Assembly: GCF_022952855.1 (NCBI RefSeq) | Contig: NZ_JALJDX010000218.1 | Coordinates: 93,946 to 157,945, forward strand | Length of the DNA: 64,000 nt | Source of the DNA: Pseudomonas sp. RGM2987 | GTDB lineage: Bacteria; Pseudomonadota; Gammaproteobacteria; Pseudomonadales; Pseudomonadaceae | Direction of reading: 5' to 3' | Shown here: in pieces, positions 53,801 through 62,480 of the stretch | Layout: each line of letters begins with the position of its first letter | Numbering within the stretch: position 1 is the first letter of the stretch | The notes under the pieces: generated by a model | Told to the model about the DNA's origin: nothing | What the model saw: the letters and a program-made list of their open reading frames with translations, nothing else | Database searches by the model: none | Translations under genes and position numbers: made by a program

Positions 53801-55279
53801 CGCCAGCGCACCAACGCCTTGAGAAAAGCCAAGGCACCTGAAGCTGACGCAATGAGCACAGCGGACATGACCCATGAAAAACTCAGCGAACTCGCCCGAA
53901 GCACCCGTTGGACGTCCACCAGCGTGCTGACCGGCCTGTCCATTCAACGCTACAAACACACCTCAAGCGCAGAAACCCTGCCAGACGGTGTCGCCCACTT
54001 CGAGGCTCTGGCCGATCATCGGGAAACCGCCGAACTGGACGAAACCGCATTGCAAGCCTTCCACCTGTTACCGCAGGCCCAACGTCCAAAAGGCAAGCTA
54101 CTCGAAAGAAGCGGCTATCACCCCATGGACCTGTTTCTTCCCGAGCCTCCTCCCGGCAAAAAAATCTGGTCAGTCAAAACTGACTTCGCGACCTACGCCC
54201 CGCTGCAGGGCTTCTACAGGATCCAGACTTCGCAAGCGAGCCAGAGCCACGGCGTGACCGAGTACAGCTACGACCGCTATCGCTGCTTCATCACCGCGCT
54301 CAAGCTGCCCGACGGCTGTGTCACCCGGGCGCACCACGACTACCGCTCACTTCAGCCGTGGCGCATTACCGATCCCAATGGCAATACCCAGGAAAGTCTG
54401 GTCGATGCCTTTGGTCAGGTGCTGGCCAGCACCTTCTACGGCAGTGAGTACAACAGCGCCGCAGGTTTCAAGCCGCTCGCGCAGTTCAAGCGGCCGCGCT
54501 TCACCAGTCCCACCGAAGCGATTGAACAAAGCAGAGAGGCCCTTCAGGACGCCGCCACCGCCCTCTACTACGCCCCCTTCAGCTGGATGGGTCACGTGTC
54601 CAGTACGGCCATGGCAGATACCGACTGGTTGGCGCGCTGCGTGCTCAACGGTGACCTGCTGCCCAGCGGGCACATCTGTGCATCGGCCCGAATCCGCCTG
54701 ATGGCGCTTCAAGCACCCTCTGCCGACGACCTGAAACTGCAAAAAGAAGTAGAGGCCTCGGCACGTGAGCCGATGCACATTGCAGCGTTGGTGGCCGACC
54801 GTTATCCCGGCGACCCGCAACAACAGATCCGCATCAGCCTGACCTGCTTCGACGGCTTCGGGCGTACGTTGCAAAGCAAGCAGCAGGTCGAGCCAGGCAT
54901 GGCCTACGTCGTCGACGCCCAAGGCGCGCTGACGCTCAATGACAAGCGACCTCTGGAGCAAACCGCTGCGAGGCGCTGGCGTGTCAGCGAGCGGGTGGAA
55001 TACAACAATCTCGGCTTACCGATTCGCCTCTACCGTCCTTACTTCGCCGACCAGCATCGCTACATAAACGACGTGTCCTTGCGTCAGTTCGGTTATTGCG
55101 ACCGACAGTTCTACGATCCGCTGGGCCGCCCCTCCCACACGCGGCTTGCCAGTCAAAGTGGCATCTCCCCCATGCGCCGGCACACCCGTCACGCCTGGTA
55201 CACCCTGGACGAAGACGAGAACGACACCCTGGAAGAGACCATGGCCGAACATGACCCGACCACCGGAGGTGCGGCATGA
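50807..55279 (+). CDS. Tc toxin B subunit (TcaC/TcdB-like, SpvB domain)
   Basis: 1490 residues from the ATG at 50807 (GGAGG 7 nt upstream, inside the end of tccB). The SpvB N-terminal domain is at about 5-280 (SLPKGGGAIQSIGKGLGTVGVHGTATYEIALP, LSLAYSSSAGNGVFGIGWGLS). FG-GAP/VCBS segments forming the beta-propeller that binds the A subunit follow (DLTGDGRLDWVVAQPG, DLMGAGLSDLALIGP, LADLDGSGAVDLIYLQ). Then come TcB mid and C domains of the cocoon (SYDRYRCFITALKLPDG). Its last bases overlap tccC (ATGA). With TcC it forms the cocoon that holds the toxic C-terminus. Confidence 0.93.
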   Translation: MNEHSALPVSAPSLPKGGGAIQSIGKGLGTVGVHGTATYEIALPISPGRGFAPPLSLAYSSSAGNGVFGIGWGLSMPSVARSTRHGVPAYDDDDEIIGPDTVAWLPERDARGAVHATHVHRYNNLELGKRYTVVRHHPRVESRFDRIEHWSSADDKPGFWLVHGADGCLHVFGKTLYARRADPRDASRVGEWLLEESLNAHGEHILYHYKTDTSAQRYLSRVSYGNFQADADLYLWHADRLASAQWHFELVVDYGERSTEYEHVPRYESQQWLARGDGFSGFAYGFELRTERLCRQVLMFHRFAGEWGPDPVLVRRLLLGYRQTPQGYHQLVTAHDQGFGEAQTIDNRPPVEFSYSVFTLPGESSAWQPWQDMPGLDEATGYQWVDLYGEGLPGLLYRGEACWYYREPLRAKADSDDVAYGQWRALPRLPVADPASPVQQALIDLTGDGRLDWVVAQPGLSGFFSLGPDRDWTDFATFKAFPPAFFSSQGQLADLMGAGLSDLALIGPRSVRLYANLREDGFAPAREAARDVEDDTLPIISHCPSELVAFSDVLGSGQQHLVRIRHNEVKCWPNLGRGRFGQGIVLGSPDLAHENFDASRIRLADLDGSGAVDLIYLQAHQALIFMNRGGNGFNPPVALPWPGGMRYDSLCQVNIVDLQGLGCSSLILSAPHSGGRHWRCDFVSAKPYLLTGTNNNAGAANRIRYRSSAQEWLDEKAQRMAAGQPLTCHVPLVLHVVSSHTQVDEITGNQLSRRYAYRQGYYDGKEREFRGFGLLLQTDHETHPADTDPQGFTAACLKKSWFHTGQAPDLSRNAYSHADPQAVALGKTVLCQYQPDTGNDTFVAAPSPATLDEMSRALSGLLLRSEVFGGGTTLYSTRENRYGVRLLQAPEGKRGHGRMLPLLLESNHYQYEGLSDDPQCRHTFNLQHDGYGSLTHSVDVHYARRKTVNDLPPFNDPDQQRWWRDAHDPAQQFHYLTETRAEYIHLQGPQAWRLGLPYRQRTNALRKAKAPEADAMSTADMTHEKLSELARSTRWTSTSVLTGLSIQRYKHTSSAETLPDGVAHFEALADHRETAELDETALQAFHLLPQAQRPKGKLLERSGYHPMDLFLPEPPPGKKIWSVKTDFATYAPLQGFYRIQTSQASQSHGVTEYSYDRYRCFITALKLPDGCVTRAHHDYRSLQPWRITDPNGNTQESLVDAFGQVLASTFYGSEYNSAAGFKPLAQFKRPRFTSPTEAIEQSREALQDAATALYYAPFSWMGHVSSTAMADTDWLARCVLNGDLLPSGHICASARIRLMALQAPSADDLKLQKEVEASAREPMHIAALVADRYPGDPQQQIRISLTCFDGFGRTLQSKQQVEPGMAYVVDAQGALTLNDKRPLEQTAARRWRVSERVEYNNLGLPIRLYRPYFADQHRYINDVSLRQFGYCDRQFYDPLGRPSHTRLASQSGISPMRRHTRHAWYTLDEDENDTLEETMAEHDPTTGGAA

Positions 55280-58110
55280 CCCCACGCCTGCATCGTAAAG
55301 CGCCGACAATCAATGTCGTCGACAGCCGGGGATTGTCCGTGCGACAAGTCGCTTACTGCCGGCGCCACGTGGACGACCCCACCCAGGCGCGCATCACCCG
55401 TCAGGCCTTTGACCTCGCCGGGCGCCCCGTTGCGCAATGGGATCCCCGACTCTCCGGCGAAGCACCGCAAGCCAACCTGACCACCGTCTACAGCTTCTCC
55501 GGCAAGCCCCTACGGGTAGACAGCCTCGACGCCGGCTGGCGCCTGAACCTGCCGGGTGATGCCGGCCAGATCCTGCGTTGCTGGGACCAGCGAGGGCACC
55601 GCTGGCGCACCCACTACGACGATCAATTGCGGCCGATCGAGGTCCAGGAACAAGGGACGCAAGAGGGTCTGCGCCGGATCGAATGCCTGCGCTACGGCGA
55701 CAGCTCGCCCACCTCGGCGGCCTACAATCTCTGTGGTGCCTTGACCCGTCACGATGACAGCGCGGGCTGCCTGTCCATCAGCAACTATGGGCTGTGTGGC
55801 AAACCGCTTGGCCAGGTCAGGTACTTCCTGGTCGATTGCGCATCGCCCAATTGGCCGGCCGATGAAAAGGACCGCGACGGGCTGCTGGAACCGGGTAATG
55901 GCTACGCCACCAGCTGGCGCTACGATGCGTTGGGGCAGCCTATCCTGCAGGCGGATGCGGCGCAGCACCAACAGCGCTATGCGTTTGATGTCGCCGGCCA
56001 ACTCAAAGCCGTGAGCTTGAAATTAAAAGGCGCTACGGCTGAGAAAGTCGTAGTACAAGACCTGGTCTACAACGCATCTGGCCAGGTCGAATCTCAGGCT
56101 GCGGGCAATGGCGTCATCAGTCGCGCCGCGTTCGACCCGGCCAGTGGTCGCCTGGTCGCCCTCAGCGCGGCGGTGTCCGGCAGCACCTTGCAGGATCTGC
56201 GCTACACCTACGACGCGGTGGGTAACGTCACCCAAATTGAAGACAGGGCCCAACCGGTGCAGTTCGGCAGCAATCAGCGGGTCGACGCCATCAGTACTTT
56301 CAGCTACGACAGCCTCTATCAGCTGATCAGCGCGACGGGGCGCGAATCCTCGGGTCTGACCGGCAACCCCAGCCTTGCCAAGCTCAGCCGAGCACCGTTC
56401 GATGCCCGGCAGCTGTTCAGGTTTACCGAACACTACGAATACGACGCCGGCGGTAACCTGATCGAACTGCGCCATGTCCGCGACCGCAATCACTACACCC
56501 GGACCTACAACGTTGCCGCGACAAGTAATCGACTCACGTCCTGGAATACCGGCCACTCAGCGCCCGACGTGACGGTTGGTTTCGACGACAACGGCAACCA
56601 GCAGACGCTCGGTCCAGGCCGGGCGCTAGAGTGGAATACCCGCAATCAACTGGCCAAGGTGACGTTAGTCCGCCGTGAGGACGGACACGACGACACCGAA
56701 CGTTACTGCTACGACAGCGATGGGCAACGGGTTCGCAAGATACAAACCACCCGGGCCGCGACGGTGACGCACACCCGGGAAGCCCGTTCTCTGCCGGGCC
56801 TGGAAATTCGCACCCGTCCTAACGAGCGCCTGGAAGTCATAACCGTGCAAGCCGGTCGTTGCAGTGTTCGCTATTTGCACTGGACTGAAGGCCGCCCGGC
56901 CGGTATTGCGACCAGCCCGTTTCGCTACAGCCTCGACGACCACCTGGGGTCCAGCACGATGGAACTCGACGACGAGGGTTGGCTGATCAGCCAGGAAAGT
57001 TACCTGCCGTACGGTGGCACTGCGTGGGCGGCGTCCCGCTCAGCCGTGGAAGCCGACTATCGAACCATTCGTTACTCCGGCAAGGAGCGCGACGCCAGCG
57101 GACTGTATTACTACGGGCAGCGCTACTACGCGCCGTGGTTGCAACGCTGGATCAGTGCCGATCCGGCGGGGGCAATTGACGGGCTGAACTTATATTGCAT
57201 GGTGGGTAATAACCCCGTGCGGTACAACGACCCGAACGGCCATGACAAAGAAGAGTTCAACATCAGGAAAGAGATAGCGGCTTATCCGAATATTCTGTCC
57301 CAGGTCAACAACCGGGTCAGCACGCTGAACCAGCAGCTGTACAACAGCATGAGTACAAAAGACATCACCAAAAGTGTCTTTCAGCGTTACGCCTACAACG
57401 CCTTCAAGAACGCGGCATCGCTGGGTGCAGGGGCCTTGGCGGCGCCGGCAGGGCTGATTGCCTCATGGTCGGCCATGAGCGGCACCGCAGCAGGCATCGA
57501 CAGCCTCGCCGGAAAACTGGATGCGACGCGACATCTGCCTGAGTCTGTCTACCCACAAGTCAGCCGACTGGACCCCGACGATATCGAGCATGAAGGCCGG
57601 ACAGCCTTTTATGACCTGAACGCAAAGTCCCGCAAGGCCATCAAAGACCTGGACCCGCGCGAAGCGACCGGACAAAAGAAAATATCGTTGATGGTGACCA
57701 ATTTCATCTTGACCAAAGTACTTCGGGTTCCGGGCGCATGGATCGCCAACTTTGAAGCCTCTACCCAAGCCACCAAGACCTCGAATGGAATTCCCGGACA
57801 AAAAATCCAACGCTTGAACGATGCGCTGCTTGAGCTCGACGGATACCTGGAGCATGACGCCAACGCCATCAATGCTGCGTTCGATCGGCTTGGGGTGGAG
57901 GAGTTTTACGGCCCGGGCGCGAAAGGGCTGCTGAACCGGACCCTGGACCAGATGACCGATCGAACCGACACGGCAGGCGCCCGGACATTGCGCCGTACGC
58001 AGATGCAGCAGCAGATCCACGCCACTCGGGCAACTATCCAACACGGACGGGAACTGCTGTTCAGGCTGAACCAATACAACCAGTCAATGGGTCGATACGC
58101 GGCCGCCTAG
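55276..58110 (+). CDS. tccC: Tc toxin C subunit (TccC-like, Rhs core) with a unique C-terminal toxin region
   Basis: 944 residues. YD/Rhs repeats run from the start (LRYTYDAVGNVTQIEDRAQPVQF, YEYDAGGNLIEL). The Rhs-associated core with the self-cleaving aspartyl region is at about 560-655 (YRTIRYSGKERDASGLYYYGQRYYAPWLQRWISADPAG, GLNLYCMVGNNPVRYNDPNG). After DPNG the final 289 residues (656-944) are the variable, released toxin. They are mostly helical, with a hydrophobic Gly/Ala-rich segment (ASLGAGALAAPAGLIASW), and match no toxin fold I know. The gene ends the Tc operon; no immunity gene follows, as usual for Tc loci. Confidence 0.92.
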   Translation: MTPRLHRKAPTINVVDSRGLSVRQVAYCRRHVDDPTQARITRQAFDLAGRPVAQWDPRLSGEAPQANLTTVYSFSGKPLRVDSLDAGWRLNLPGDAGQILRCWDQRGHRWRTHYDDQLRPIEVQEQGTQEGLRRIECLRYGDSSPTSAAYNLCGALTRHDDSAGCLSISNYGLCGKPLGQVRYFLVDCASPNWPADEKDRDGLLEPGNGYATSWRYDALGQPILQADAAQHQQRYAFDVAGQLKAVSLKLKGATAEKVVVQDLVYNASGQVESQAAGNGVISRAAFDPASGRLVALSAAVSGSTLQDLRYTYDAVGNVTQIEDRAQPVQFGSNQRVDAISTFSYDSLYQLISATGRESSGLTGNPSLAKLSRAPFDARQLFRFTEHYEYDAGGNLIELRHVRDRNHYTRTYNVAATSNRLTSWNTGHSAPDVTVGFDDNGNQQTLGPGRALEWNTRNQLAKVTLVRREDGHDDTERYCYDSDGQRVRKIQTTRAATVTHTREARSLPGLEIRTRPNERLEVITVQAGRCSVRYLHWTEGRPAGIATSPFRYSLDDHLGSSTMELDDEGWLISQESYLPYGGTAWAASRSAVEADYRTIRYSGKERDASGLYYYGQRYYAPWLQRWISADPAGAIDGLNLYCMVGNNPVRYNDPNGHDKEEFNIRKEIAAYPNILSQVNNRVSTLNQQLYNSMSTKDITKSVFQRYAYNAFKNAASLGAGALAAPAGLIASWSAMSGTAAGIDSLAGKLDATRHLPESVYPQVSRLDPDDIEHEGRTAFYDLNAKSRKAIKDLDPREATGQKKISLMVTNFILTKVLRVPGAWIANFEASTQATKTSNGIPGQKIQRLNDALLELDGYLEHDANAINAAFDRLGVEEFYGPGAKGLLNRTLDQMTDRTDTAGARTLRRTQMQQQIHATRATIQHGRELLFRLNQYNQSMGRYAAA

Positions 58111-58162
58111 CATTCACGACAATGGGGGATCGCTGTCCGGGCATCTGCTGCGCAGCACGGGT

Positions 58163-58320
58163 TCAGGCACTGATCGCATCAGTAAACACCAACCGATTCC
58201 CAAACGGATCGACCACCGTCATGTCCTGGCTTCCCCAGGGCATGGCCTGGATCTGTGGCCGTGCAAAGGTGTACGACTTGGCGAGCAGTTGTGCCTGGAA
58301 CACATTTGAAGACTCCGACG
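58163..58320 (-). pseudogene. C-terminal remnant of a glyoxalase/VOC-family protein
   Basis: The minus-strand frame ends with FQAQLLAKSYTFARPQIQAMPWGSQD and VVDPFGNRLVFTD, the conserved last beta-alpha-beta unit of VOC proteins (MPWG...DPxGNR..F). Everything upstream is replaced by a REP pair at 58324-58433, so only about 50 codons survive. Confidence 0.75.
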
Positions 58321-58323
58321 AAC

Positions 58324-58433
58324 CCGTGGCGAGGGAGCTTGCTCCCGCTGGACGCGCCAGCGTCCCCTGCCGTGTGATGATGTAAACACAGGGGCTGCTT
58401 CGCACCCCAGCGGGAGCAAGCTCCCTCCCCACA
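58324..58433. repeat. Paired inverted REP elements
   Basis: GTGGCGAGGGAGCTTGCTCC and its inverse at the right end, located exactly where the VOC gene is truncated and just after the end of the deacylase gene. Confidence 0.8.
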
Positions 58434-58438
58434 CTGAC

Positions 58439-59887
58439 TCATAACCCCGCGTGACTTCCCCGCGCCAGGAACCGCCCTCCCCTGCGTCCATTCGCCTGGC
58501 CTTCGCCATAACTCAGGACGCCGTTGACCCACACGCCATCAATGCCTTCGGCAGCCCGTTGCGGCTCGATGAAATCGGCGACGTCGCGAATGGTCTGTGG
58601 ATTGAACAGCACCAGGTCGGCCCAATGCCCTTCACGAATTTCACCACGTTCCTTCAGACCGAAGCGTGATGCGGACAACCCGGTCATCTTGTGTACGGCT
58701 GTATGCAACGGAAAAAGCCCGACGTCACGGCTGAAATGGCCCAGCACCCGTGGGAAAGCCCCCCACAAACGAGGATGGGGAAACGGATCTTCGGGCAGGC
58801 CGTCGGAACCGACCATGGATAACGGATGGGCGAGGATCTTTCGCACGTCGGCCTCATCCATACCGTAGTAAACCGCGCCGGCCGGTTGCAGGCGCTGCGC
58901 CGCGTCCAGCAGTGACACGTTCCATTGAGCGGCAATATCGATCAGGTCGCGCCCGCCCATCTGCGGATGCGGCTTCGACCAGGTGATGGTGATGGGATGG
59001 GCATCAGTCACCTGCTTGAGGTCCAGGGTCGAGGAGCTGGCCGCGTAGGGATAGCAGTCACAGCCGACCGGATGATTTCTTGCAGCGTTTTCCAGCGCCG
59101 CGAGTACTTGAGGACTACGCCCCCAATTGCCGACGCCCGCACACTTGAGGTGGGAAATGATCACTGGGCTTCGGGCGTGCCGACCAATCTGGAACGCTTC
59201 GTCCATGGCTTCGAGCACCGGCTCGAATTCACTGCGCAGGTGGGTGGTGTAGATCGCGCCGAACGCACTTAGCTCTTCGGTCAACTGCATGACTTCATCG
59301 GTGGACGCTGAAAACGCGTTGGCGTAGGCCAGGCCGGTGGACAAGCCCAGCGCTCCGGCTTCCAGGCTTTCGCGCAATTGCTGACGCATGGCGGCGATTT
59401 CTCCCACGCTGGCAGTGCGCAACAGATCGTCCATGTGGTTACTGCGCAACGCCGTATGGCCCACCAAGGCGGCGACATTGACTGCTGGCCTGGCCGTTTC
59501 CACCGCCGCGCGATAGTCGTCGAAGCGCGGATAGGCGAACGCCTGGGAAGGGCCGAGCAGGTTCATCGGGTCCGGCGGATCGCCCCGCAGGCTGACCGGC
59601 GCGGCGCTGATGCCGCAATTGCCAACAATCACCGTGGTCACGCCCTGGCTGAGCTTGGGCAGCATCTGCGGCTGGCGGATCACCACCGTGTCGTCATGGG
59701 TGTGCACATCGATGAACCCCGGCGCCAGCACACGGCCGGCGGCGTCGATTTCCTCAACGGCGCGGGCGTCGCTCAGATCGCCAATGCGCTCGATGCGGCC
59801 AGCGCGAATCGCGACATCGGCAGGGTAGCCGGGGGTGTCGCTGCCATCGATGAGCAGCGCGTTGCGGATCAAAGTGTCGTACTGCAT
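58439..59887 (-). CDS. N-acyl-D-amino-acid deacylase (D-aminoacylase)
   Basis: 482 residues from the ATG at 59887 (MQYDTLIRNA); the frame is open far upstream over the regulator gene but only as a shadow. Amidohydrolase with the metal motif DVHTHDD, the D-aminoacylase zinc cysteine in VGNCGISAAP, histidines in TTHLRSE and IISHLKCAG, and the catalytic aspartate in VGSDGLPEDPFPHPRLWG. It releases D-amino acids from their N-acetyl forms. It lies in a cluster with an RpiR regulator (1 nt gap) and a GntP-type permease, suggesting uptake and use of N-acyl-D-amino acids or related sugar acids. Confidence 0.93.
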   Translation of the reverse strand: MQYDTLIRNALLIDGSDTPGYPADVAIRAGRIERIGDLSDARAVEEIDAAGRVLAPGFIDVHTHDDTVVIRQPQMLPKLSQGVTTVIVGNCGISAAPVSLRGDPPDPMNLLGPSQAFAYPRFDDYRAAVETARPAVNVAALVGHTALRSNHMDDLLRTASVGEIAAMRQQLRESLEAGALGLSTGLAYANAFSASTDEVMQLTEELSAFGAIYTTHLRSEFEPVLEAMDEAFQIGRHARSPVIISHLKCAGVGNWGRSPQVLAALENAARNHPVGCDCYPYAASSSTLDLKQVTDAHPITITWSKPHPQMGGRDLIDIAAQWNVSLLDAAQRLQPAGAVYYGMDEADVRKILAHPLSMVGSDGLPEDPFPHPRLWGAFPRVLGHFSRDVGLFPLHTAVHKMTGLSASRFGLKERGEIREGHWADLVLFNPQTIRDVADFIEPQRAAEGIDGVWVNGVLSYGEGQANGRRGGRFLARGSHAGL

Positions 59888-59888
59888 G

Positions 59889-60749
59889 TCAGTCTCCCAG
59901 CGGCAGCTCATCATCGCCGCCGCGGTAGTCGTCCAGGGCGAGTTTGACCCGCCGCAGGCGCTCTTGATTGTCTTCGGGGTGCGCCAGTGCCAGCTCGGTG
60001 GCGAGCACGTCGATGGCCAGCAACATGCCGTAGCGCGCTGCCGTGGGTTTGTAGATGAACGAGGTTTCGGCGCCTTGCAGGGGCAGCACCACATCGGCCA
60101 TTCGGGCGAGCGGTGAGTCGGCGCGGGTAATCGCCAGGATTGGCGCACCGTAACTGCGGGCCAGTTCGACAGCGCCGAGCAGTTCCGGGGTAATGCCGGT
60201 GAGTGAGCAGGCGATGACCAGATGCTGCTCGCTCAGCGACGTGGCAGTGATGCGCATCATCACCGGGTCGCGGCATGCGGCAATCGGATAGCCGAAACGC
60301 ACCAGGCGCACCTGCAACTCCTCGCTGCACAAGGCCGACCAGCCACCGAGCCCGAACGCATGGATCATCCGCGCCTTGCCGAGCATCCGCACGGCATCGG
60401 CGAACCGTGTCTCTTCGAACGCCGACAGATGCCGACGCAGGGTGGACTCGATATCACCGACGATCTGCCCATAAAACGCCGACTGTTCAGGGGCACCCGT
60501 CGGGTCGAGAAAACGGCGGCCGACGCCGCTGGCCTGGGCCAGTTGCAGACGCAAGTCCCGCAGGTCGCGACAGCCGACGGTCCGGGCAAAGCGCGACAAC
60601 GTAGCACTGCTGACTTCGGCGCGCTGGGCCAGGTCTTCGAGGCTGGCGGAGGCGGCAAATCCTACGTCGTCGAGCATCAGCCGGGCGATTCTTCCTTCGC
60701 CTGCGCTGAAGGAATCCTGGCGGGATCGGATCTGGTAGAGGATGTCCAT
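59889..60749 (-). CDS. RpiR/MurR-family transcriptional regulator
   Basis: 286 residues. N-terminal RpiR helix-turn-helix at about 1-77 (LEDLAQRAEVSSATLSRFARTVGCRDLRDLRLQL). SIS sugar-phosphate-binding domain at about 120-260 (RMIHAFGLGGWSALCSEELQ, HLVIACSLTGITPELLGAVELARSYGAPILAIT). Despite the SIS domain the linked enzyme acts on N-acyl-D-amino acids, so the inducer is unclear. It lies between the transporter and the deacylase in one minus-strand operon (TGAC-ATG junction) and most likely controls both. Confidence 0.92.
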   Translation of the reverse strand: MDILYQIRSRQDSFSAGEGRIARLMLDDVGFAASASLEDLAQRAEVSSATLSRFARTVGCRDLRDLRLQLAQASGVGRRFLDPTGAPEQSAFYGQIVGDIESTLRRHLSAFEETRFADAVRMLGKARMIHAFGLGGWSALCSEELQVRLVRFGYPIAACRDPVMMRITATSLSEQHLVIACSLTGITPELLGAVELARSYGAPILAITRADSPLARMADVVLPLQGAETSFIYKPTAARYGMLLAIDVLATELALAHPEDNQERLRRVKLALDDYRGGDDELPLGD

Positions 60750-60776
60750 GACGGCTCCTGTTTGGTTGCCTTGTGC

Positions 60777-62126
60777 TCAGAGCAAACGCGCGAGCCCAAG
60801 GGTCAGGCCGAACGCGACCACGGAAATCAGCGTTTCGAGCACCGTCCAGGTCTTGAAGGTTTGCGCAACGGTCATATTGAAGTATTCCTTGATCAGCCAG
60901 AAGCCGCCGTCGTTGACGTGGGAAAAGATAACCGACCCGGCCCCGGTGGCCAGCACCAACAGTTCGGGGTGCGGGTAGCCCAGACCGATTGCCACGGGGG
61001 CGACGATGCCCGAGGCCGTGGTCATCGCCACCGTGGCCGAGCCCGTGGCAACGCGCATCAAGGCGGCGAACAGCCAGCCCATGACCAGCGGCGACAATTG
61101 GAATTCCTGGGCCAGCCCGACGATTTGCTGCGTGACCCCGGCGTCCACCAGGATCCGGTTCAAGCCGCCACCGGCCCCCACCAGCAAAGTAATGCTGGCT
61201 GTGGGGGCCAGACATTCATTGGTGAACTTGAGGATCGACTCGCGGTTGAAACCCTGGGCCAGACCGAGGGTCCAGAAACTGAGGATGGTCGCCAGCAGCA
61301 AGGCGATCACCGAGTTGCCGATAAACAACAGGAACTGGTTCAAACCGCTGCCGGGCGTGGAGATCAGGTTGGCCCAGCCACCGATCAGCATCAGCACCAC
61401 GGGCAGCAGGATCGTCCCCAGGGTCACGCCGAAACCCGGCAACCGCGCACGCGGCTCGCGGTCGAGAAACTGCCGCTCCAGGGGGTTATCGGCCGGTAGC
61501 TGGATGCATGGCACGATGAACTTGGCATACAGGGGACCGGCGATGATTGCCGTGGGAATTCCGATCAGGATCGCGTAGAGCAAGGTTTGCCCCACCGAAG
61601 CCTGGAACGCCTGCACCGCCAACATGGCCGCCGGATGCGGCGGCACCAGGGCATGGACCACAGACAGCCCGGCGACCATCGGCAGCCCGACCATGAGGAT
61701 CGATACCCCGACCCGCCGGGCCACCGTGAAAGCGATGGGCACCAGCAGCACGAAACCGACTTCAAAAAACAGCGGCAGCCCCACCAGGAACGCAATGCAG
61801 ACCATGGCCCAATGAGCGTTGCGCTCGCCGAAGCGTTCGATCAGCGTCTGCGCCATGCGCTCGGCTCCGCCGGACTCGGCCATCATCTTGCCGAGCATGG
61901 TACCCAAGGCCACCACCAGCGCGATGTGCCCAAGCGTCTTGCCCACCCCCGCCTCGTAAGCCCCTACGACACCCGACGGCGGCATGCCGGCCAATAGCGC
62001 CAGGCCAATGGACACCAGGGTAATCACGATGAACGGATTGAGTCGGTAACGGGCGATCAGAACGATCAGGGCAATGATGGCAATGGCCGCGTAGACCAAT
62101 AGCCAATAACCGAAAGCAGGTGCCAT
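60777..62126 (-). CDS. GntP-family permease
   Basis: 449 residues from the ATG at 62126, with GAGGAG 7 nt upstream; the frame opens 8 codons earlier. It has 12-14 hydrophobic segments and GntP signatures: RYRLNPFIVITLVSIGLALLAG, GFGKTLGHI-like VGKTLGHIALVVALGTMLGKM, VHALVPPHPAAMLAV, RVATGSATVAMTTASGIVAP and FSHVNDGGFWLIKEYF. The family carries gluconate and similar acids by proton symport. With a D-aminoacylase next door the true substrate may be an N-acyl-D-amino acid. First gene of the three-gene operon. Confidence 0.92.
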   Translation of the reverse strand: MAPAFGYWLLVYAAIAIIALIVLIARYRLNPFIVITLVSIGLALLAGMPPSGVVGAYEAGVGKTLGHIALVVALGTMLGKMMAESGGAERMAQTLIERFGERNAHWAMVCIAFLVGLPLFFEVGFVLLVPIAFTVARRVGVSILMVGLPMVAGLSVVHALVPPHPAAMLAVQAFQASVGQTLLYAILIGIPTAIIAGPLYAKFIVPCIQLPADNPLERQFLDREPRARLPGFGVTLGTILLPVVLMLIGGWANLISTPGSGLNQFLLFIGNSVIALLLATILSFWTLGLAQGFNRESILKFTNECLAPTASITLLVGAGGGLNRILVDAGVTQQIVGLAQEFQLSPLVMGWLFAALMRVATGSATVAMTTASGIVAPVAIGLGYPHPELLVLATGAGSVIFSHVNDGGFWLIKEYFNMTVAQTFKTWTVLETLISVVAFGLTLGLARLL

Positions 62127-62305
62127 GCGGGACTCCTCGAACAGGGTCACATCTATGAGTTGTGAAACTCATAAAACATTTCCACGGAAAATCCTCAAAC
62201 TCATTGAAAGTTATTTTCGTGCCCAGACAAGAATTGTCGCTGCCAGACATCGCGACACAGCGCCGATGAAAATCCACCACTGAATTTTCGTCTCCAGGCA
62301 CAACC

Positions 62306-62402
62306 CCCTGTGGGAGCGAGCCTGCTCGCGATTGCGGCCTGACGTTCACCGCGGATGTCGACTGACACTCCGCTATCGCGAGCAAGCTCGCTCCCACAGG
62401 GG
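62306..62402. repeat. Paired inverted REP elements
   Basis: CCTGTGGGAGCGAGCCTGCTCGCG and its inverse (CGCGAGCAAGCTCGCTCCCACAGG) in the 354-nt gap between the divergent GntP and SulP genes. Apart from promoters I see nothing else there. Confidence 0.82.
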
Positions 62403-62480
62403 AATTTCCGTACCATTGCCCTCTGCTTTTGCACCACTCCCCGGCAGCCGACACTCCACCGGCGCCCAGTCAGGTAAACC

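Noticed and set aside
60222..61499. 425-codon plus-strand frame opposite the RpiR and GntP genes
   Set aside because: Spans two well-supported minus-strand genes and is Gln/His/Gly-rich in the way antisense frames of high-GC genes are.
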